Source: Takakia lepidozioides (taxonomy: Eukaryota; Streptophyta; Takakiopsida; Takakiales; Takakiaceae). Taken from it: 64,000 bases of DNA. Made by a program: the position numbers and the translations under genes. The notes beneath the pieces are model-generated. The model worked only from the letters and a program-made list of their open reading frames with translations, was not told where the DNA came from and made no database searches. The stretch spans positions 35,046,042-35,110,041 of the forward strand of contig CM060734.1 in assembly GCA_030704615.1 (NCBI GenBank), in the 5' to 3' direction. How positions within the stretch are numbered: the first letter of the stretch is position 1; every line of letters starts with the position of its first letter. Positions 34,763 through 45,707 of the stretch are shown here, piece by piece.

Positions 34763-37700
34763 GCCCTTCATTTCTCTTTTGTGCATGTGGATATAAATGT
34801 AATTGGGTCATTTTAGAATATTGGCGTTCACAATATGTTTTGTAGCCAAATAAGTGCGGCTAGCGGACGGTCGAGGGTCACGGCGTGGGAGCCGTTGAGG
34901 GGCGAAACCTGCGGACTTGGTGGAGGGTCTCATCTATGTGGTGCTGGAGGAACCAACTGGTCACATCGGGCACATGCTCTGGCACAAATTCTCCAAGCAA
35001 ACCCGCGCGAAATGCATGTGATTGCGAGCTTGGGCATCAAGTCATGGCTGCAATATGCGTAGTATACGACGCATCAATACTTATATCGTAATTTGGTTTC
35101 ATTTATGCTTACCAATCATACTATATTATTACATATATCAAATGTATTATGAATGAATGTTAATGAGAGGGGTAGAAAAAAACTCACCTTCGTCGCATTT
35201 GCAATCAAGTTTTTTCGCGAATGTTTTTCGACAATATGCGGTAGCCGCCTCGGTGTGGTCTGGTGCCGCCTGGCGGTATGCGTGCCCAACACTTAGTGCA
35301 CCAACACTCAATCCTATTGGGGGGTCAAAGGTAACACTCAATCTTATGGGGGGGTCAAAGGTGGACGTGCGTGGGCATTGTACCTCTAGACTGTCAAGGG
35401 TCACACCAAGGGGTGGTCCGCGAAGGGGCAACCCGGCGCGCCCTAAACCCTCGATCCCGAAGTGTCACCATCCTCCGCATCACCTGAAATTTGGCCCCGG
35501 TCCCTTCTATGATTGTGTCCGCCAACCTGTATCGGATCAGTTGCAATGGATCGCTCCTCGCCACGAAAAACAGTCGCTCCTCAGCCACAATCGTTATGTG
35601 GTACTACCTCCCTATCCAAGAGGGAGACGAGTCAATGTTGACTAAGCAACTTCCATAGTAATCCCATTGCTACAAAGCCTATGGTTTGATTATATCATTC
35701 ATCATCACACTGATTCCCAAGTTAAACTGCAACCAGAAACCTTATGTGGAGCTTACCCTGGTTTGCAAGCAAGATTCCCTAGAGTGTTTAATTTACGTGC
35801 TATGAAGAAACAAATTTACCATATATCAGGCTGATACCAGGCTATAAAAACCAGGCTATAAGGTATTGCTTCAAAGCCTTATCAGACTGCAATCATATTG
35901 GTAAACACACTCAACAAGCATAAAACTCAAAAGTCAACATCTCAAGCACCTGAATCATTTACATTTTCTTGTACTCTAACCGTATAGGTTATGACAGCAG
36001 ATGATTCCAAGAACTGAGATTGTAGTTTATGGCATCCATGTTATGATGAAACATAAGGAAACCTCAGTTTTATCATAGATCAAAACTCCAACTACAAAGT
36101 TGTACCCTGAATTGATCTACAACTAGAAGTACTGGAGCTTGAACAGTGTATGACCAGACTGTCTCTCTGGTTAACACCTTTCAAAAACTAGGTATTCATA
36201 AACACATACCTAGCCTCTGAAAACAGGGATCTTTAAATGAAGCTTCCATATAAGAGCTGTTTCCAAACAAGTATTGTTACCAAGTGTGCCAGTCCACTGT
36301 ATGTTTCTGACCAGTATAGTCAGTTGACGTTATGTTACTGTTTGAAACATGTAATTTACTTAGAACCAGCATGAAATCCAGGGCAGAGCATATTAATTCA
36401 TGCTTTTAGATTTCTGTCCCCTAGCCCATTAATCATAGCTGATTTAAACCCAGGTTCTCAGTGTAATATAATCAACCATTGGCCAATGCAAAATGACATC
36501 AGAATCCACTCTAAGTAGTGTAGATTCACTTGTGTTTTGTCAAAACAAGCTTAAAGAGAAACCAGAAACATCAGTCTCATAGAGTTCCCTGGTTCTTATG
36601 TGCTACTCATCTGAAGACAAACAGGGTGACTGATGATGACCTCCCCTGTCTCCTCCGAGCAACCTCATCTGTAAATGTCATGCCATAGTCTCCAATCTTC
36701 CATTTCTCCAATGCACAAGACCCTCACCTGTCGCCCGTCCCAAAAACAAACACAAAAGTGAGTGTTAGTGAGGAAGCTCGAGGTGCATAGCGGGTCTCTG
36801 CGCTTGCTATCGCTTTCCAAAAACCATGAAATTGCACCATACAAAAGAGACATCATGTCCAAGTTTATAAAAACTTTGAGTTCTTGAGGTAAGATTATAG
36901 CTACTGACATGAAAACATACATAACAAGGCATAGTATTATGTAATCTGTCTGCAGGGATTCCAAGCCACATAAACAGGGTTATAACCAAATGCATCCGTG
37001 ATATGCTCTTTGCTGGGTTCTTCACATGCAAAACACCCATAGGGTTACCACACGATGTACTCCCTGCTGGGTTTTTCACCCGCTTTTGAGTTAGACCAAA
37101 AACATTCCCAGATGGTCGTTTATTGCACCTTAATAGCTTGCGGAAGAATTGCTTGTGACATGACTGATCTGAGCAGATCGCAGTAGGACACACAAATCGC
37201 AATACACACCGACCTAGCAGCTTCAATGGAACCAGTTTAAGAAAGTGTGTTCAAGAAATACTAGAGCCCTGGCAGCGAAAGGAAGCTCAAAGGGCTCTGA
37301 AAGCGAGTTGCCAGTCTGAACATCTTCCCCCGAAGCACTCATAAGAAGAAAGCCCCAATTCTCTTCAAGGAAGCCTGCATAGCCATCATACAAGCAACTC
37401 CCTGTGGCACGTCTCTTTCAGAAATCGTGGAGCTCCCTGTGATGATGGACTTGCAGAAACGGGGGCATCTTTGTGCGCCGCTTAGGTGCTTTTTTGTACC
37501 TGCTCTTAGAAAGCAACAGGCTGAAGGGAGTAACCCTATCCCTCTATTTTGATTTCCACCATATCCCTCATAGCCCTATCTCGTCGAACTTTACTGATTC
37601 AAACAGGTCAAGCTGCATAAACGAGGGTAGCGGGCTGTTTGCCTGGTTGGTTAGAACTACCGTTGAGGTGATACCAGATTATTTGTATCTTTCCTAACCT

Positions 37701-37980
37701 GGTCCAAGTGAGGCAGCGACTGTTCCCAAGAAATTTGTGCCCTCATTACGTTGATGTTGAGCAGGGCTGTATGTGCTGCGGGGAAAGAGAGATCTGGCCC
37801 ACCACTCCAAGTTTTCATGCATTCAATCGATCATCCCAAAAATATCTGGATCTCTTTCTAGGGAAGACTGTATCGCAATTATCCAAGCAATCCCCTGCAC
37901 GATAGGTATGATTCTGCCCTTCCAAGCGATTTATCCTGAAGCACTCGTGTCAGTAACATCAGATCGCTTATGAGCAGGCC
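34763..37980. other. Non-coding or unassigned stretch
   Basis: The longest frame (35157-35645, plus, 162 codons) has no recognisable motif; it overlaps a short duplicated phrase (AACACTCAATC..., with GGGGGGTCAAAGGT twice at 35305-35360). A minus-strand frame at 36807-37226 is likewise unassigned. I see no gene that I can support. Confidence 0.35.
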
Positions 37981-38208
37981 TGTGTAATCATGATCCGAGC
38001 ACTTCCCTGTAGCAGAGAGGATTACTCATACCGTGTAGTACTCTGGCAGGTTTGCAGTGACGTTGTCTTGCTCCAGAGTGAGCTTCGAGGCCTCCTGTGT
38101 AATCATCAAACGAGCAATTCCATGTGTAACAGAGAGGAATACCCATTCTTTGTAGTTACCTTGGCAGGTTTATCGTGATCTTGTCGGGTTCCAGAACATA
38201 TCAAAGCA
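37981..38208 (+). repeat. Tandem repeat, two units of about 116 bp
   Basis: TGTGTAATCATGATCCGAGC (about 37981) and TGTGTAATCATCAAACGAGC (about 38097) start two diverged units that share CAGAGAGGA, CCGTGTAGT/TTTGTAGTT and TGGCAGGTTT blocks. Confidence 0.55.
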
Positions 38209-38229
38209 CGTTTTCTGGACTGTTTAAAA

Positions 38230-38392
38230 GATCTTGGTGTCCAAGAAAACCGTCTCTGGGGTAATCATGTCATGTACCTTATGGGCTAGGACACACTTGT
38301 CATCTTGTCATTGTGTCGCCAGTTTTGCAATATTCACACTGACATATAACCCTGCTGCAGATGAATCCCTTGTAGAAAACTTAGTCATCGTG
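38230..38392 (+). repeat. Target repeat, left half, ending in the ATCGTG duplication
   Basis: This stretch (CTTATGGGCTAGGACACAC ... CTGCTGCAGATGAATCC ... TTAGTCATCGTG) matches 45710-45871. The other half continues right of the transposon at 45327-45420. It marks the sequence into which the 38393-45326 transposon inserted. ATCGTG is at 38387-38392. Confidence 0.8.
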
Positions 38393-38753
38393 TAGGGAAT
38401 TCCAAAAAGGCCTTGATGTGAAATGCAGCGCAATTCACTTGATCAGATGCCAATTCAATTGAATTGCGATGTCAATTCAATTGAACTAACCCTAATTTGC
38501 AATTCAATTGAATTGCTGACTGCAATTCAATTGAATTGTAATCTATAATTTTTAACGCAGTTTTGTATATAATATATATAATATATTATCATGTATATGT
38601 ATATGTATATGTATCGTATACACATATACATACGAGAGTATAAGCTGAATATACATGCTGGCCCATCTATTCCTGCTGCCCGTCCATCCTTTGCTTGTGG
38701 CAAGGCCTAAGTCACGACATGAGTCGCGTAGCCTAAAGGAGAGATATATACTA
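38393..38753 (+). repeat. Left terminal inverted repeat
   Basis: Matches the reverse complement of 45003-45326. It is 37 bp longer because it holds extra copies of a 16-bp palindrome. It includes an AT-rich tract (TATATAATATATATAATATATT) and the block GGCCTAAGTCACGACATGAG. Confidence 0.9.
38451..38538. repeat. Array of a 16-bp palindrome in the left terminal repeat
   Basis: CAATTCAATTGAATTG occurs perfectly at 38451-38466, 38500-38515 and 38523-38538, with a partial copy at 38473-38486. The right terminal repeat has one full copy (45253-45268) and one partial copy (45234-45246), so the array has expanded in the left arm. Confidence 0.9.
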
Positions 38754-38770
38754 CACATATATACTAGTAG

Positions 38771-39016
38771 AGGTATCGTCATTAGGTTGTAGCCCTGTTT
38801 GATATATCTACAGAGGTATAGTATTTCATTTTACAAGAAAAGTTGGCCAAATTAATCTATATTTATGCGGAGGTATCGTCATGAGACAGTAGCCCTGTTT
38901 AGTATACCACCAGAGGTATAGCGCCTGACTAACAAAGAAACCTGGTCAAATCAGCCTATATGCAGGTTGAGGTATCGTTATGAGGTAGTTGCCCTGTTTA
39001 GTATACCTACAGAGGG
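38771..39016 (+). repeat. Tandem repeat, period about 100 bp, 2.5 units
   Basis: AGGTATCGTCAT... GTAGCCCTGTTTGATATATC TACAGAGGTATAG begins at 38771, again at 38871 and at 38970. The final unit stops after its first half. It lies just inside the left terminal repeat, a subterminal position. Confidence 0.8.
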
Positions 39017-39109
39017 ATTGGCAACGTATGCATTCTTATCTCTGTTTTTATCCCAGTCCTCGCTTGTTAGATTCTACAGCTGTTCATCGCGTAGCACTTG
39101 GCTACATGA

Positions 39110-39370
39110 TTGTCTATTGTTTCTGGTTTACTCAATAAGAAGAGTGGGATAGAAATGTCAAGTGAGTTTTTCATGGTACGTGTCATGGTTGGGTGGACAG
39201 GAAGAGGCCAAGGAAGAGGCAGCAGCAGAACTGACACATTTGGTAAGGCAACCGTGTCCATCCTCAGTATGAAGGATGCTGCACCCTCGGAAATACAAGA
39301 TGCTTCAAGTAAGTTCAAAGAGCTTTCTTCTCTTTCTGGTGTGCTGGATATGTATGCGGAGGACAACTAA
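39110..39370 (+). CDS. Short unassigned frame inside the transposon
   Basis: An 86-codon frame whose second half looks protein-like (TFGKATVSILSMKDAAPSEI, KFKELSSLSGVLDMYAEDN) with a GRGQGRGSS segment before it. I do not recognise the family. It could be a terminal exon of a second transposon gene reading inward from the left terminal repeat, a captured host exon, or chance. No splice partner was identified. Confidence 0.25.
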   Translation: MSIVSGLLNKKSGIEMSSEFFMVRVMVGWTGRGQGRGSSRTDTFGKATVSILSMKDAAPSEIQDASSKFKELSSLSGVLDMYAEDN

Positions 39371-39420
39371 TATCACCTTAGGTGCCAAGGGAGAAACAAA
39401 CAACCAGACCCTATTTCATT

Positions 39421-39424
<4 letters not shown>

Positions 39425-39481
<57 letters not shown>
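39425..39481 (+). repeat. (CT)n microsatellite
   Basis: An uninterrupted CT dinucleotide run of about 57 bp. Confidence 0.95.
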
Positions 39482-39484
<3 letters not shown>

Positions 39485-39748
39485 TTTCTCCCTGTCCTCT
39501 AGGAAGCCTATTGACATTGGGTGGACTTGAAACGGGAGTACATTAATGTCTCTGTCACTAAATGCCGGCCTTCTGACCTCGTGTCCTTGTTTGTTTCGAC
39601 CTTAAGCGTTTTGCTTCAGGTAAGGTAGTGCATTGGATTTAGTTGGAAAACTTGGGGCCTTTCCCTCTTTAGAATATGCCTACACAGGCCATTCCCTGCA
39701 ACTCCCTGGAGTGTGATCTCTGAATGGTAACAAGCGGACTCCTACCGC

Positions 39749-41098
39749 TTGGGGGCAGCCCCTCCGCCCAAATTGGGCAGTCGTATGCTCTGTCTAGCAT
39801 ACTCGGCACTTGGGCTCGGGTTGGTTCCTGTGCTTAAACTTATGGCCTGCGAAAACAATCAAAAATTTAGCTCCTATCAACAGGAATTGGTTACTTATGC
39901 CAAATCTAGGGCTTCATGTGTAGTTTTTGGGGTGAATCCCAGGATGGACCATGTGTCCTTTAAAACTACATGCTCTACCTTAGGCTTGGATTTCATGGTT
40001 AATGGTACCATCTCGAGACTTGATAACAGGGGTACGTTGAAGGTTGCAATGACCAAAAGTGCTTCTAATAGAGTCCCGCATCAATTCAATCTCAAATAAG
40101 TTCGTCCGTGATTTCTTGTTTGACAATTGTGAAATTATCAACAAGGGTTTGAGGTACGAGCATAGTATCTGGCTAAAACTGAATTTGAAGGGCGGCATGA
40201 GTACTCTGCTGGACCTCTTTGTCCGTTGTGTTTACATGCCACAGAGGGGACCCTGTGTGCTGACGCAGACAAGGCCTCACAAGTTTTGAAGCTGGACTGT
40301 GCTTCATTCCTTGCCAAAGGTCAGGTGGTACTATTGGGGGACTTCAATGCCTGGGTGGGCAAAGGGATCCATCAGGACGATATCATTGGACCTTTTGGTG
40401 AGGACGAGCTGAATTCTAATGGCAGACGGTTAATTAACTGTCTAGAAGAACTTCAGCTTTTGACCTTGAATAACAGGACAAGAGGTGACCAAGTGCAGTG
40501 GACTCGTGAGAAACCCCAAACTGGGGAACGTTCCATTGTGGACTATATCATAATGGACAAAATTTTGTTCCCCCAGTGTGCCGATGTGTTGATCGACAGA
40601 ACTGATATTGGTACCTCTGACCACTTGCTGGTTTGGACTGACATCAAAAGGTGTTTTCCCACCACCAAGAGATCTGTGAAACGTTCGATTCGGAAGTGGC
40701 GCATAGAAAAATTCCACAATGAGGAGGTCAAGGCTGAGTACGTCCAGGCCTTGCAAGAGGCTCTCCCTCATTTTGTCCAATCGCTCCAAGAACTTCAGTC
40801 ACGCTCTGTTAACGCAATAAATGAAGTCGAAAGAGCAGTGGACTCTTGGGAGAGTTTCGTTTCCTCCGTGGCTGACAAGATCATTGGGAGGAAACTAATT
40901 GTCTGCGGTAGAGCAGTTAGTTGGTGGACTAATGAGATTAAACTCAAGATAGCTGAGAGAGGAGCCCTCTATAAACAGTGCTGCAATTTGGAAACCAACA
41001 GAGAATTGTGGGCGAGGTACTACCAGCTCCGTAAAGATATCAATCAGCTTGTTAGGTCTCAGAAAAAATTATACTGGGACAAGTATACAGTGAAATAA
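39749..41098 (+). pseudogene. LINE fragment: endonuclease domain, frameshifted, no RT
   Basis: Frame pieces join across shifts near 40060-40260: NKFVRDFLFDNCEIINKGLR and EHSIWLKLNLK in one frame, then VVLLGDFNAWVGKG in the next. The second carries AP-endonuclease-type motifs: the GDFNA metal-site block, WTREKPQTGERSIVDYIIMD, and TSDHLLVWTDIK with the catalytic SDH. It ends after a lysine/arginine-rich region (VRSQKKLYWDKYTVK) and a stop, before any reverse transcriptase. It is an inactive LINE remnant, possibly of the same family as 56650-57880. Confidence 0.85.
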
Positions 41099-42647
41099 AC
41101 TCAAACCACCATGGTGGTAATGACAAGAAATTCTGCTTGGCCCTTCAACGTTTGTAGTCACGCTCTGTAGAGGTATTGAGCACAAGGGGAAGCAATATAA
41201 CTTGGCATAGGGGCTGATATGGACTTGACATTGATCTTCCATATGCACACCTCTCTCCATGTGCTGCTCATCCACCACTCTACCCACTGCCTGCGTATCG
41301 CTGGTTTGACTAAGTGACTGGTCACTAGATCACCAGTCACACCTTCATAGGAGTGGGCATGTGGCTTGCAAGTGTTGGGCTGCCAATAACAAACCCACTA
41401 CAACGTTGCACTACAACCATAATCTCATCACTATTGCAGAACTCAGCATACATGCTCTCGATTCCCACTCCAGCCTTTCAAATTCCTCAACTTCCATTCA
41501 GCATCCCATGAACCCCACATGCAGCCCGAGTGTTATTACAAGCACGTTATGTGCTTTGGTAAATACTGTTGTTGGAATGAGGCAAAGCCCTCAAACCTTG
41601 GCCAAATGTTTATGCAAACCTCTTTAAACTGCTTGTGAGCTAAATGGGTTTGATGTGCATGCCAGGGCTAGCTCCATCTCATTTTTTGGGGGACCCTTTG
41701 GGAGACAGATGGCTTACTCAGAAGTGCTTCAGCTTCCTCTGATTCACTGGCAAAAGAAATATGGCTAGCTCTGAAAGAAACAGACAATTTCAAACCTCAC
41801 AATTGATGAATGGCTTCCCCTGCATCATCATGTACTCCCCTGGCACTAGTATCTGGCCCCCATGACACAACCCCAGAGAAAACAAAAGACATGTTCATTT
41901 CGAGAATTATCTCCAATAATCTTGTTTCGATACCCTTACAAAGGTATCATGTTGCAATTGGGATGTGTGTTCGATAGAGAGTTTAATATATCAACTCTTA
42001 GACGTTGATACTCTTACAGTGGTATCATGTTTGGTATATGTACATAGCCATATTTTGGCACTATAAGGGCTTGGCAGTATGAAATTGGTTAGTGTCTCAA
42101 GGTGCAGATGAAACATGCTAACATATTTAGATTGTAAGCAACACCCACCAGTCAAACTCATCCTCAGAAGAGATTGATACACAAAAATTTCTCAGGGTCG
42201 TTGGTGCGCAGGCTTTTGTCAAGGGCTTGATATCATCATCGGTCAACTCAAAGTCAAAGACATCAAGGTTCTACTTCAATCTCTCCATCTTGTCTGACTT
42301 AGGATTTTTATTACTGTATGCAAAATTCTTAGATTATGAATAAAGGGTTCTTGAAAATGAGGCAAGTTGGTCATCATTGTCTCATATGTGGGGCAGACAA
42401 AGATTGTTGGAGATAAAAGGCGGCCTCATGAGCCTCACGCTGTGCACTTCCCAATGAAACCCAACAATTTCACAACCCTCCAGAGATCGTACAACCCAGG
42501 CCCTGCCCCCAAATAGTATGGTTTGATGTTTAGGGTGTATGGTTCAATATGGACAATGGATATGATGATGACATTTATTTAACAGAAATCCTCAAAGTAC
42601 GTGACATAAAATAATTATCTTTGAATGTGATTGTCCCACTTATTCAG
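41099..42647. other. Transposon interior without a recognised gene
   Basis: No recognisable coding motif. At 41925-42035 a diverged pair, GATACCCTTACAAAGGTATC and GATACTCTTACAGTGGTATC, repeats about 81 bp apart, and each is itself an imperfect palindrome. Confidence 0.4.
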
Positions 42648-44385
42648 TTAATCACAATTACATACAAGAGCTTGTGTAATTAAAAGTTGGAGAGCTTCCC
42701 TACTTAACACAGTATTACCAATGAGGTCCAATTGATCAAAATATCTATGTTCATGCGTTGCCAAACCACAATACCGAGACATGTAGTAGTGGAGATGAAA
42801 ACAAGAGATCGAATCCTTCCCAACCTTTCCAATTTCATAAGCTTGTGCACGGACACGAACCATGTCAGGAATGAGTTCAGCTCCTTTGGTAGGAAGGTCA
42901 TGCAAACCACCTGCACATCGCCACCTTTGATTCCCACGAGGCCCCAAGTCTTGGTTACCAATGTGTCGGGGGTCTTCCCTGAATCGTGGGTCATCAATAA
43001 GGTGGCTGGTCCATCTACATGATCAAACACATCACCACATTAGAATAACATTCCAATGTAAATTGTAGCTTAACAATGAAAGTACAAACAAGAGAAAACC
43101 ATGAGCTTACCCATGCAAAAGTTCATACTCACGAAAGAAATGAGCAGGAACATGTGATCGACGATATCGACCGTTTTCATTAATCGTGCGAACTCGATGT
43201 CCATTCCAAATCTTCACGTATTCATCAACAGCTTCTTGTAGTATGGGCATATATATGTCAATAAAAGATTCTCGTTGTCACGGATCGTCCATATCCAATA
43301 ATCCATCATTGACCATTGTTTGGAAGCAATTTTTGTAGTAGAACATTACCTTCTCCCATAGATGCCGCCAAAAGTGTTCAATCCTCTAGCGTGGTGATTA
43401 CACCACACAAAGTATTAGGAATATGCACAACATTACACACTCAATGATTAATAAAGATGAACCAAGAAATATGACAGAAACGTAAAGTTGATATGCAAGA
43501 TAGAATTGTATAGAACACTAACCTGATTGTGTGTAGAAGACCCAGTCAAGTACGGATTGGGTGTTTCAGAACGTGTGGCTTCAATGTGTTGTTTTATAAG
43601 AGAGTGCTCTACTGCAAAATCAGATCGAATTCGTAAAGGTGCTCCAAACTTGGAAACTGCATCGTGATATCCTTTGAAAATGGTTTTTTCTTTCTTGTTT
43701 CTTGCAACGTTCGCCCATAAAACAAAATGAGAGGCCCCATCAATGCCAGCATGTACTCGAAGACCAAACATAACCAATTTGTCATAAGCTGCACCTCGAA
43801 TTGCACACATGTTTTAGTTTGCCTACAATTTTGTGCGATATGTAATGCAAGAAAACGTCTTGCATGTGCATCTTCAAATAACCTTAAGATGCATGAGATA
43901 AAATACTTACAGTCAATGTGCCATAGAGCCATAGGCATTGTCACATTATACTGAGTCCTCCGAATTGCCTGTGCCCTTCTCCTACGCTCATAATGGTAGG
44001 GTGAGATGATTTTCAAAGCTTCCCCCACCTTCCTTCGAGAAATCCGCCAATTTGACCTCCTTAAGGCAGATTGCACTGTTCTCATTCCCCAATTTGTCCC
44101 ATTCTCTTCAATAGGAAGTAACTCTTGAATCTTTTCACACAAGCGTTGGACACTCAATTGATGATGAACTTTGAAAGGAGACCCTTGGACTTCTGATAAC
44201 AATCTTCTCAATGGTCGTACATCATCAAAAGAAAGGGCAGTGGCGATTGATTTCATTGTGGCACCCTCATTCAACATTGCTTCCACATAAAGTACTAAAT
44301 CATCCACTACTTTGTCACCATCCAAATGGTTGTTTTCCATGCTCACATGATCTGTCTTATCTCTGCTTAATAGCCCCAGTGCCAA
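42648..44385 (-). pseudogene. DDE integrase-core (rve-type) protein gene, four exons, one in-frame stop
   Basis: Four minus-strand exons with GT-AG borders: 44385-43911, 43788-43523, 43385-43111, 43014-42648 (461 codons with the stop). The N-terminal part is helix-turn-helix-like (MKSIATALSF, NWGMRTVQSALRRSNWRISR). The integrase core follows, with MALWHIDSYDKL, HAGIDGASHFVLW, FGAPLRIRSDFAVEHS and, after an intron, STHNQRIEHFWRHLW; catalytic residues are D158, D215 and E250. This layout matches animal and fungal proteins with ALWHIDG / HGGIDG / RSDRG / SVHNQRIERLWRD. Codon 283 is TGA (43278-43280, after DGLLDMDDP), with good sequence on both sides (WNGHRVRTINENGRYRRS downstream). This is either a recent nonsense mutation or a base error. 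It is probably the transposase of the surrounding element. Met at 44340 is an alternative start. Confidence 0.85.
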
Positions 44386-45002
44386 TGCCTTCGACCTTGC
44401 CCTTGTTGTAATTGTTTGCTGTTAATTCTGTAGTCACTGCATCCACTCACACACTCCCCATAGGACTTACGTCACTAAAGTTCACATAGGCTATCAAGTA
44501 GATGAACCAAATGTACTTTGAAACAACAACTACTCTATCCTAAAATGTATTAGCAAACCACAGTACACAGTGTGGGCAGGTTGAAGACAAACCATGTGAT
44601 CAAGCTCTTTCTTTCAGTGTGTGTGTTGAGGAGCGTTTGGTAACCCACTCTACTACCCCTAAAGTTCTCTCCTCAAAACTCATGAGTTACCTGCACGTAC
44701 ACAAGAACTACAGCTTTAGCTAAAATGATATCTTTATCAATGATTGGGGGAACTCATGCCAATATGGGAATGTGCTTACTCATGGGCAGATCTTGTCATT
44801 TGGTGATCCAAGAAAGCTTCCATCATACATAGCGCCACCACCGCTCCACCACCGCTCAACCCTAAACTTGTTGTTGCATTCTTCTCTACGTTACTTCTCG
44901 TCCTCCAACTGATTTGATCCTTTCACTTTTAGGGCACCTCTGCCCTAAAAACCCTTCATCACTTCATTTCTCTCTCCCTTTCCCTCGCTCTCGCTCTCTC
45001 TC

Positions 45003-45326
45003 TAGTATATATCTCTCCTTTAGGCTACGCGACTCATGTTGTGACTTAGGCCTTACCACAAGCAAAGGATGGACGGGCAGTAGGAATAGACGGGCCAGCA
45101 TGTATATTCAGCTTATACTCTCGTATGTATATGTGTATATGATACATATATATATACATATACATGATAATATATTATATATATTATATACAAAACTGCA
45201 TTAAAAATTATAGATTACAATTATTAGGGTTAGTTCAATTGAATTGGCATCGCAATTCAATTGAATTGGCATCTGATCAAGTGAATTGCGTTGCATTTCA
45301 CATCAAGGCCTTTTTGGAATTCCCTA
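45003..45326 (-). repeat. Right terminal inverted repeat
   Basis: The reverse complement of the left terminal repeat, lacking two palindrome copies. It lies about 620 bp upstream of the integrase-core start codon and could carry its promoter (AT-rich TATA-like tract at 45140-45190). A short CT run precedes it at 44985-45003. Confidence 0.9.
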
Positions 45327-45420
45327 ATCGTGAGTCACAGGGGAACTATTTTGTTCCATTGCCCTCTGTAGTGCTGGGATCCATCCATGCAGCCTCATTA
45401 ACTTAGATCAACCTATGTCG
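45327..45420 (+). repeat. Target repeat, right half
   Basis: ATCGTGAGTCACAGGGGAAC followed by TATTTTGTTCCATTGCCC and GTAGTGCTGGGATC matches 45866-45920 base for base apart from scattered differences. This shows the right flank of the transposon. Confidence 0.8.
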
Positions 45421-45707
45421 TCTTGGGATCAACCCCCATGCTGTGTTAAATCATATGATGGCCAGGTCATGTATTTATCTTAGTTCAGATAAGTCAGGCC
45501 TTTGTAAAAAAGTTTTTTTTCAAAAAAAGTTACACACTTAAGGGTTACACCACTTAAGCAAATAGGTCATTAGTTCAGATAAGTCAGGCCTTATACCTTC
45601 TCCCATTCATCTTAAATGGGAGCTGTAAGGTCCAGGGATCAAATCCCTTAGTGCTTAGTATTTGTCATCTTAACCAGGAATTTTTTTTTTTTTTGTAATA
45701 AAAAATC

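Larger units (their letters stand above)
38393..45326. mobile_element. DNA transposon with long terminal inverted repeats and a DDE integrase-core gene
   Basis: Both ends read inward as TAGGGAATTCCAAAAAGGCC and stay nearly identical for 324-361 bp (left 38393-38753, right 45003-45326). The element is flanked by ATCGTG on both sides (38387-38392 and 45327-45332), a 6-bp target duplication. A related repeat at 45708-45940 has the same flanks joined with a single ATCGTG (45866-45871), an unoccupied site. Inside, a four-exon integrase-core gene (42648-44385, minus) reads inward from the right terminal repeat. A LINE fragment and a 100-bp tandem repeat fill the left half. The 6-bp duplication with TA termini is closest to the IS3EU superfamily as I recall it, although IS3EU ends are described as TAY rather than TAG. 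Confidence 0.85.

Noticed and set aside
35157-35645. 162-codon plus-strand frame
   Set aside because: No motif or repeat-independent structure was seen, and part of it is a short internal duplication; insufficient to call a gene.
38451-38538. CRISPR-like look of regularly repeated palindromes
   Set aside because: Spacers are of different lengths, there are no cas genes, and this is eukaryotic nuclear DNA.
38393-45326. Two independent insertions of a 324-361 bp MITE in opposite orientation
   Set aside because: The outer flanks share ATCGTG and join exactly in the unoccupied paralogue at 45866, which two unrelated insertions would not explain.
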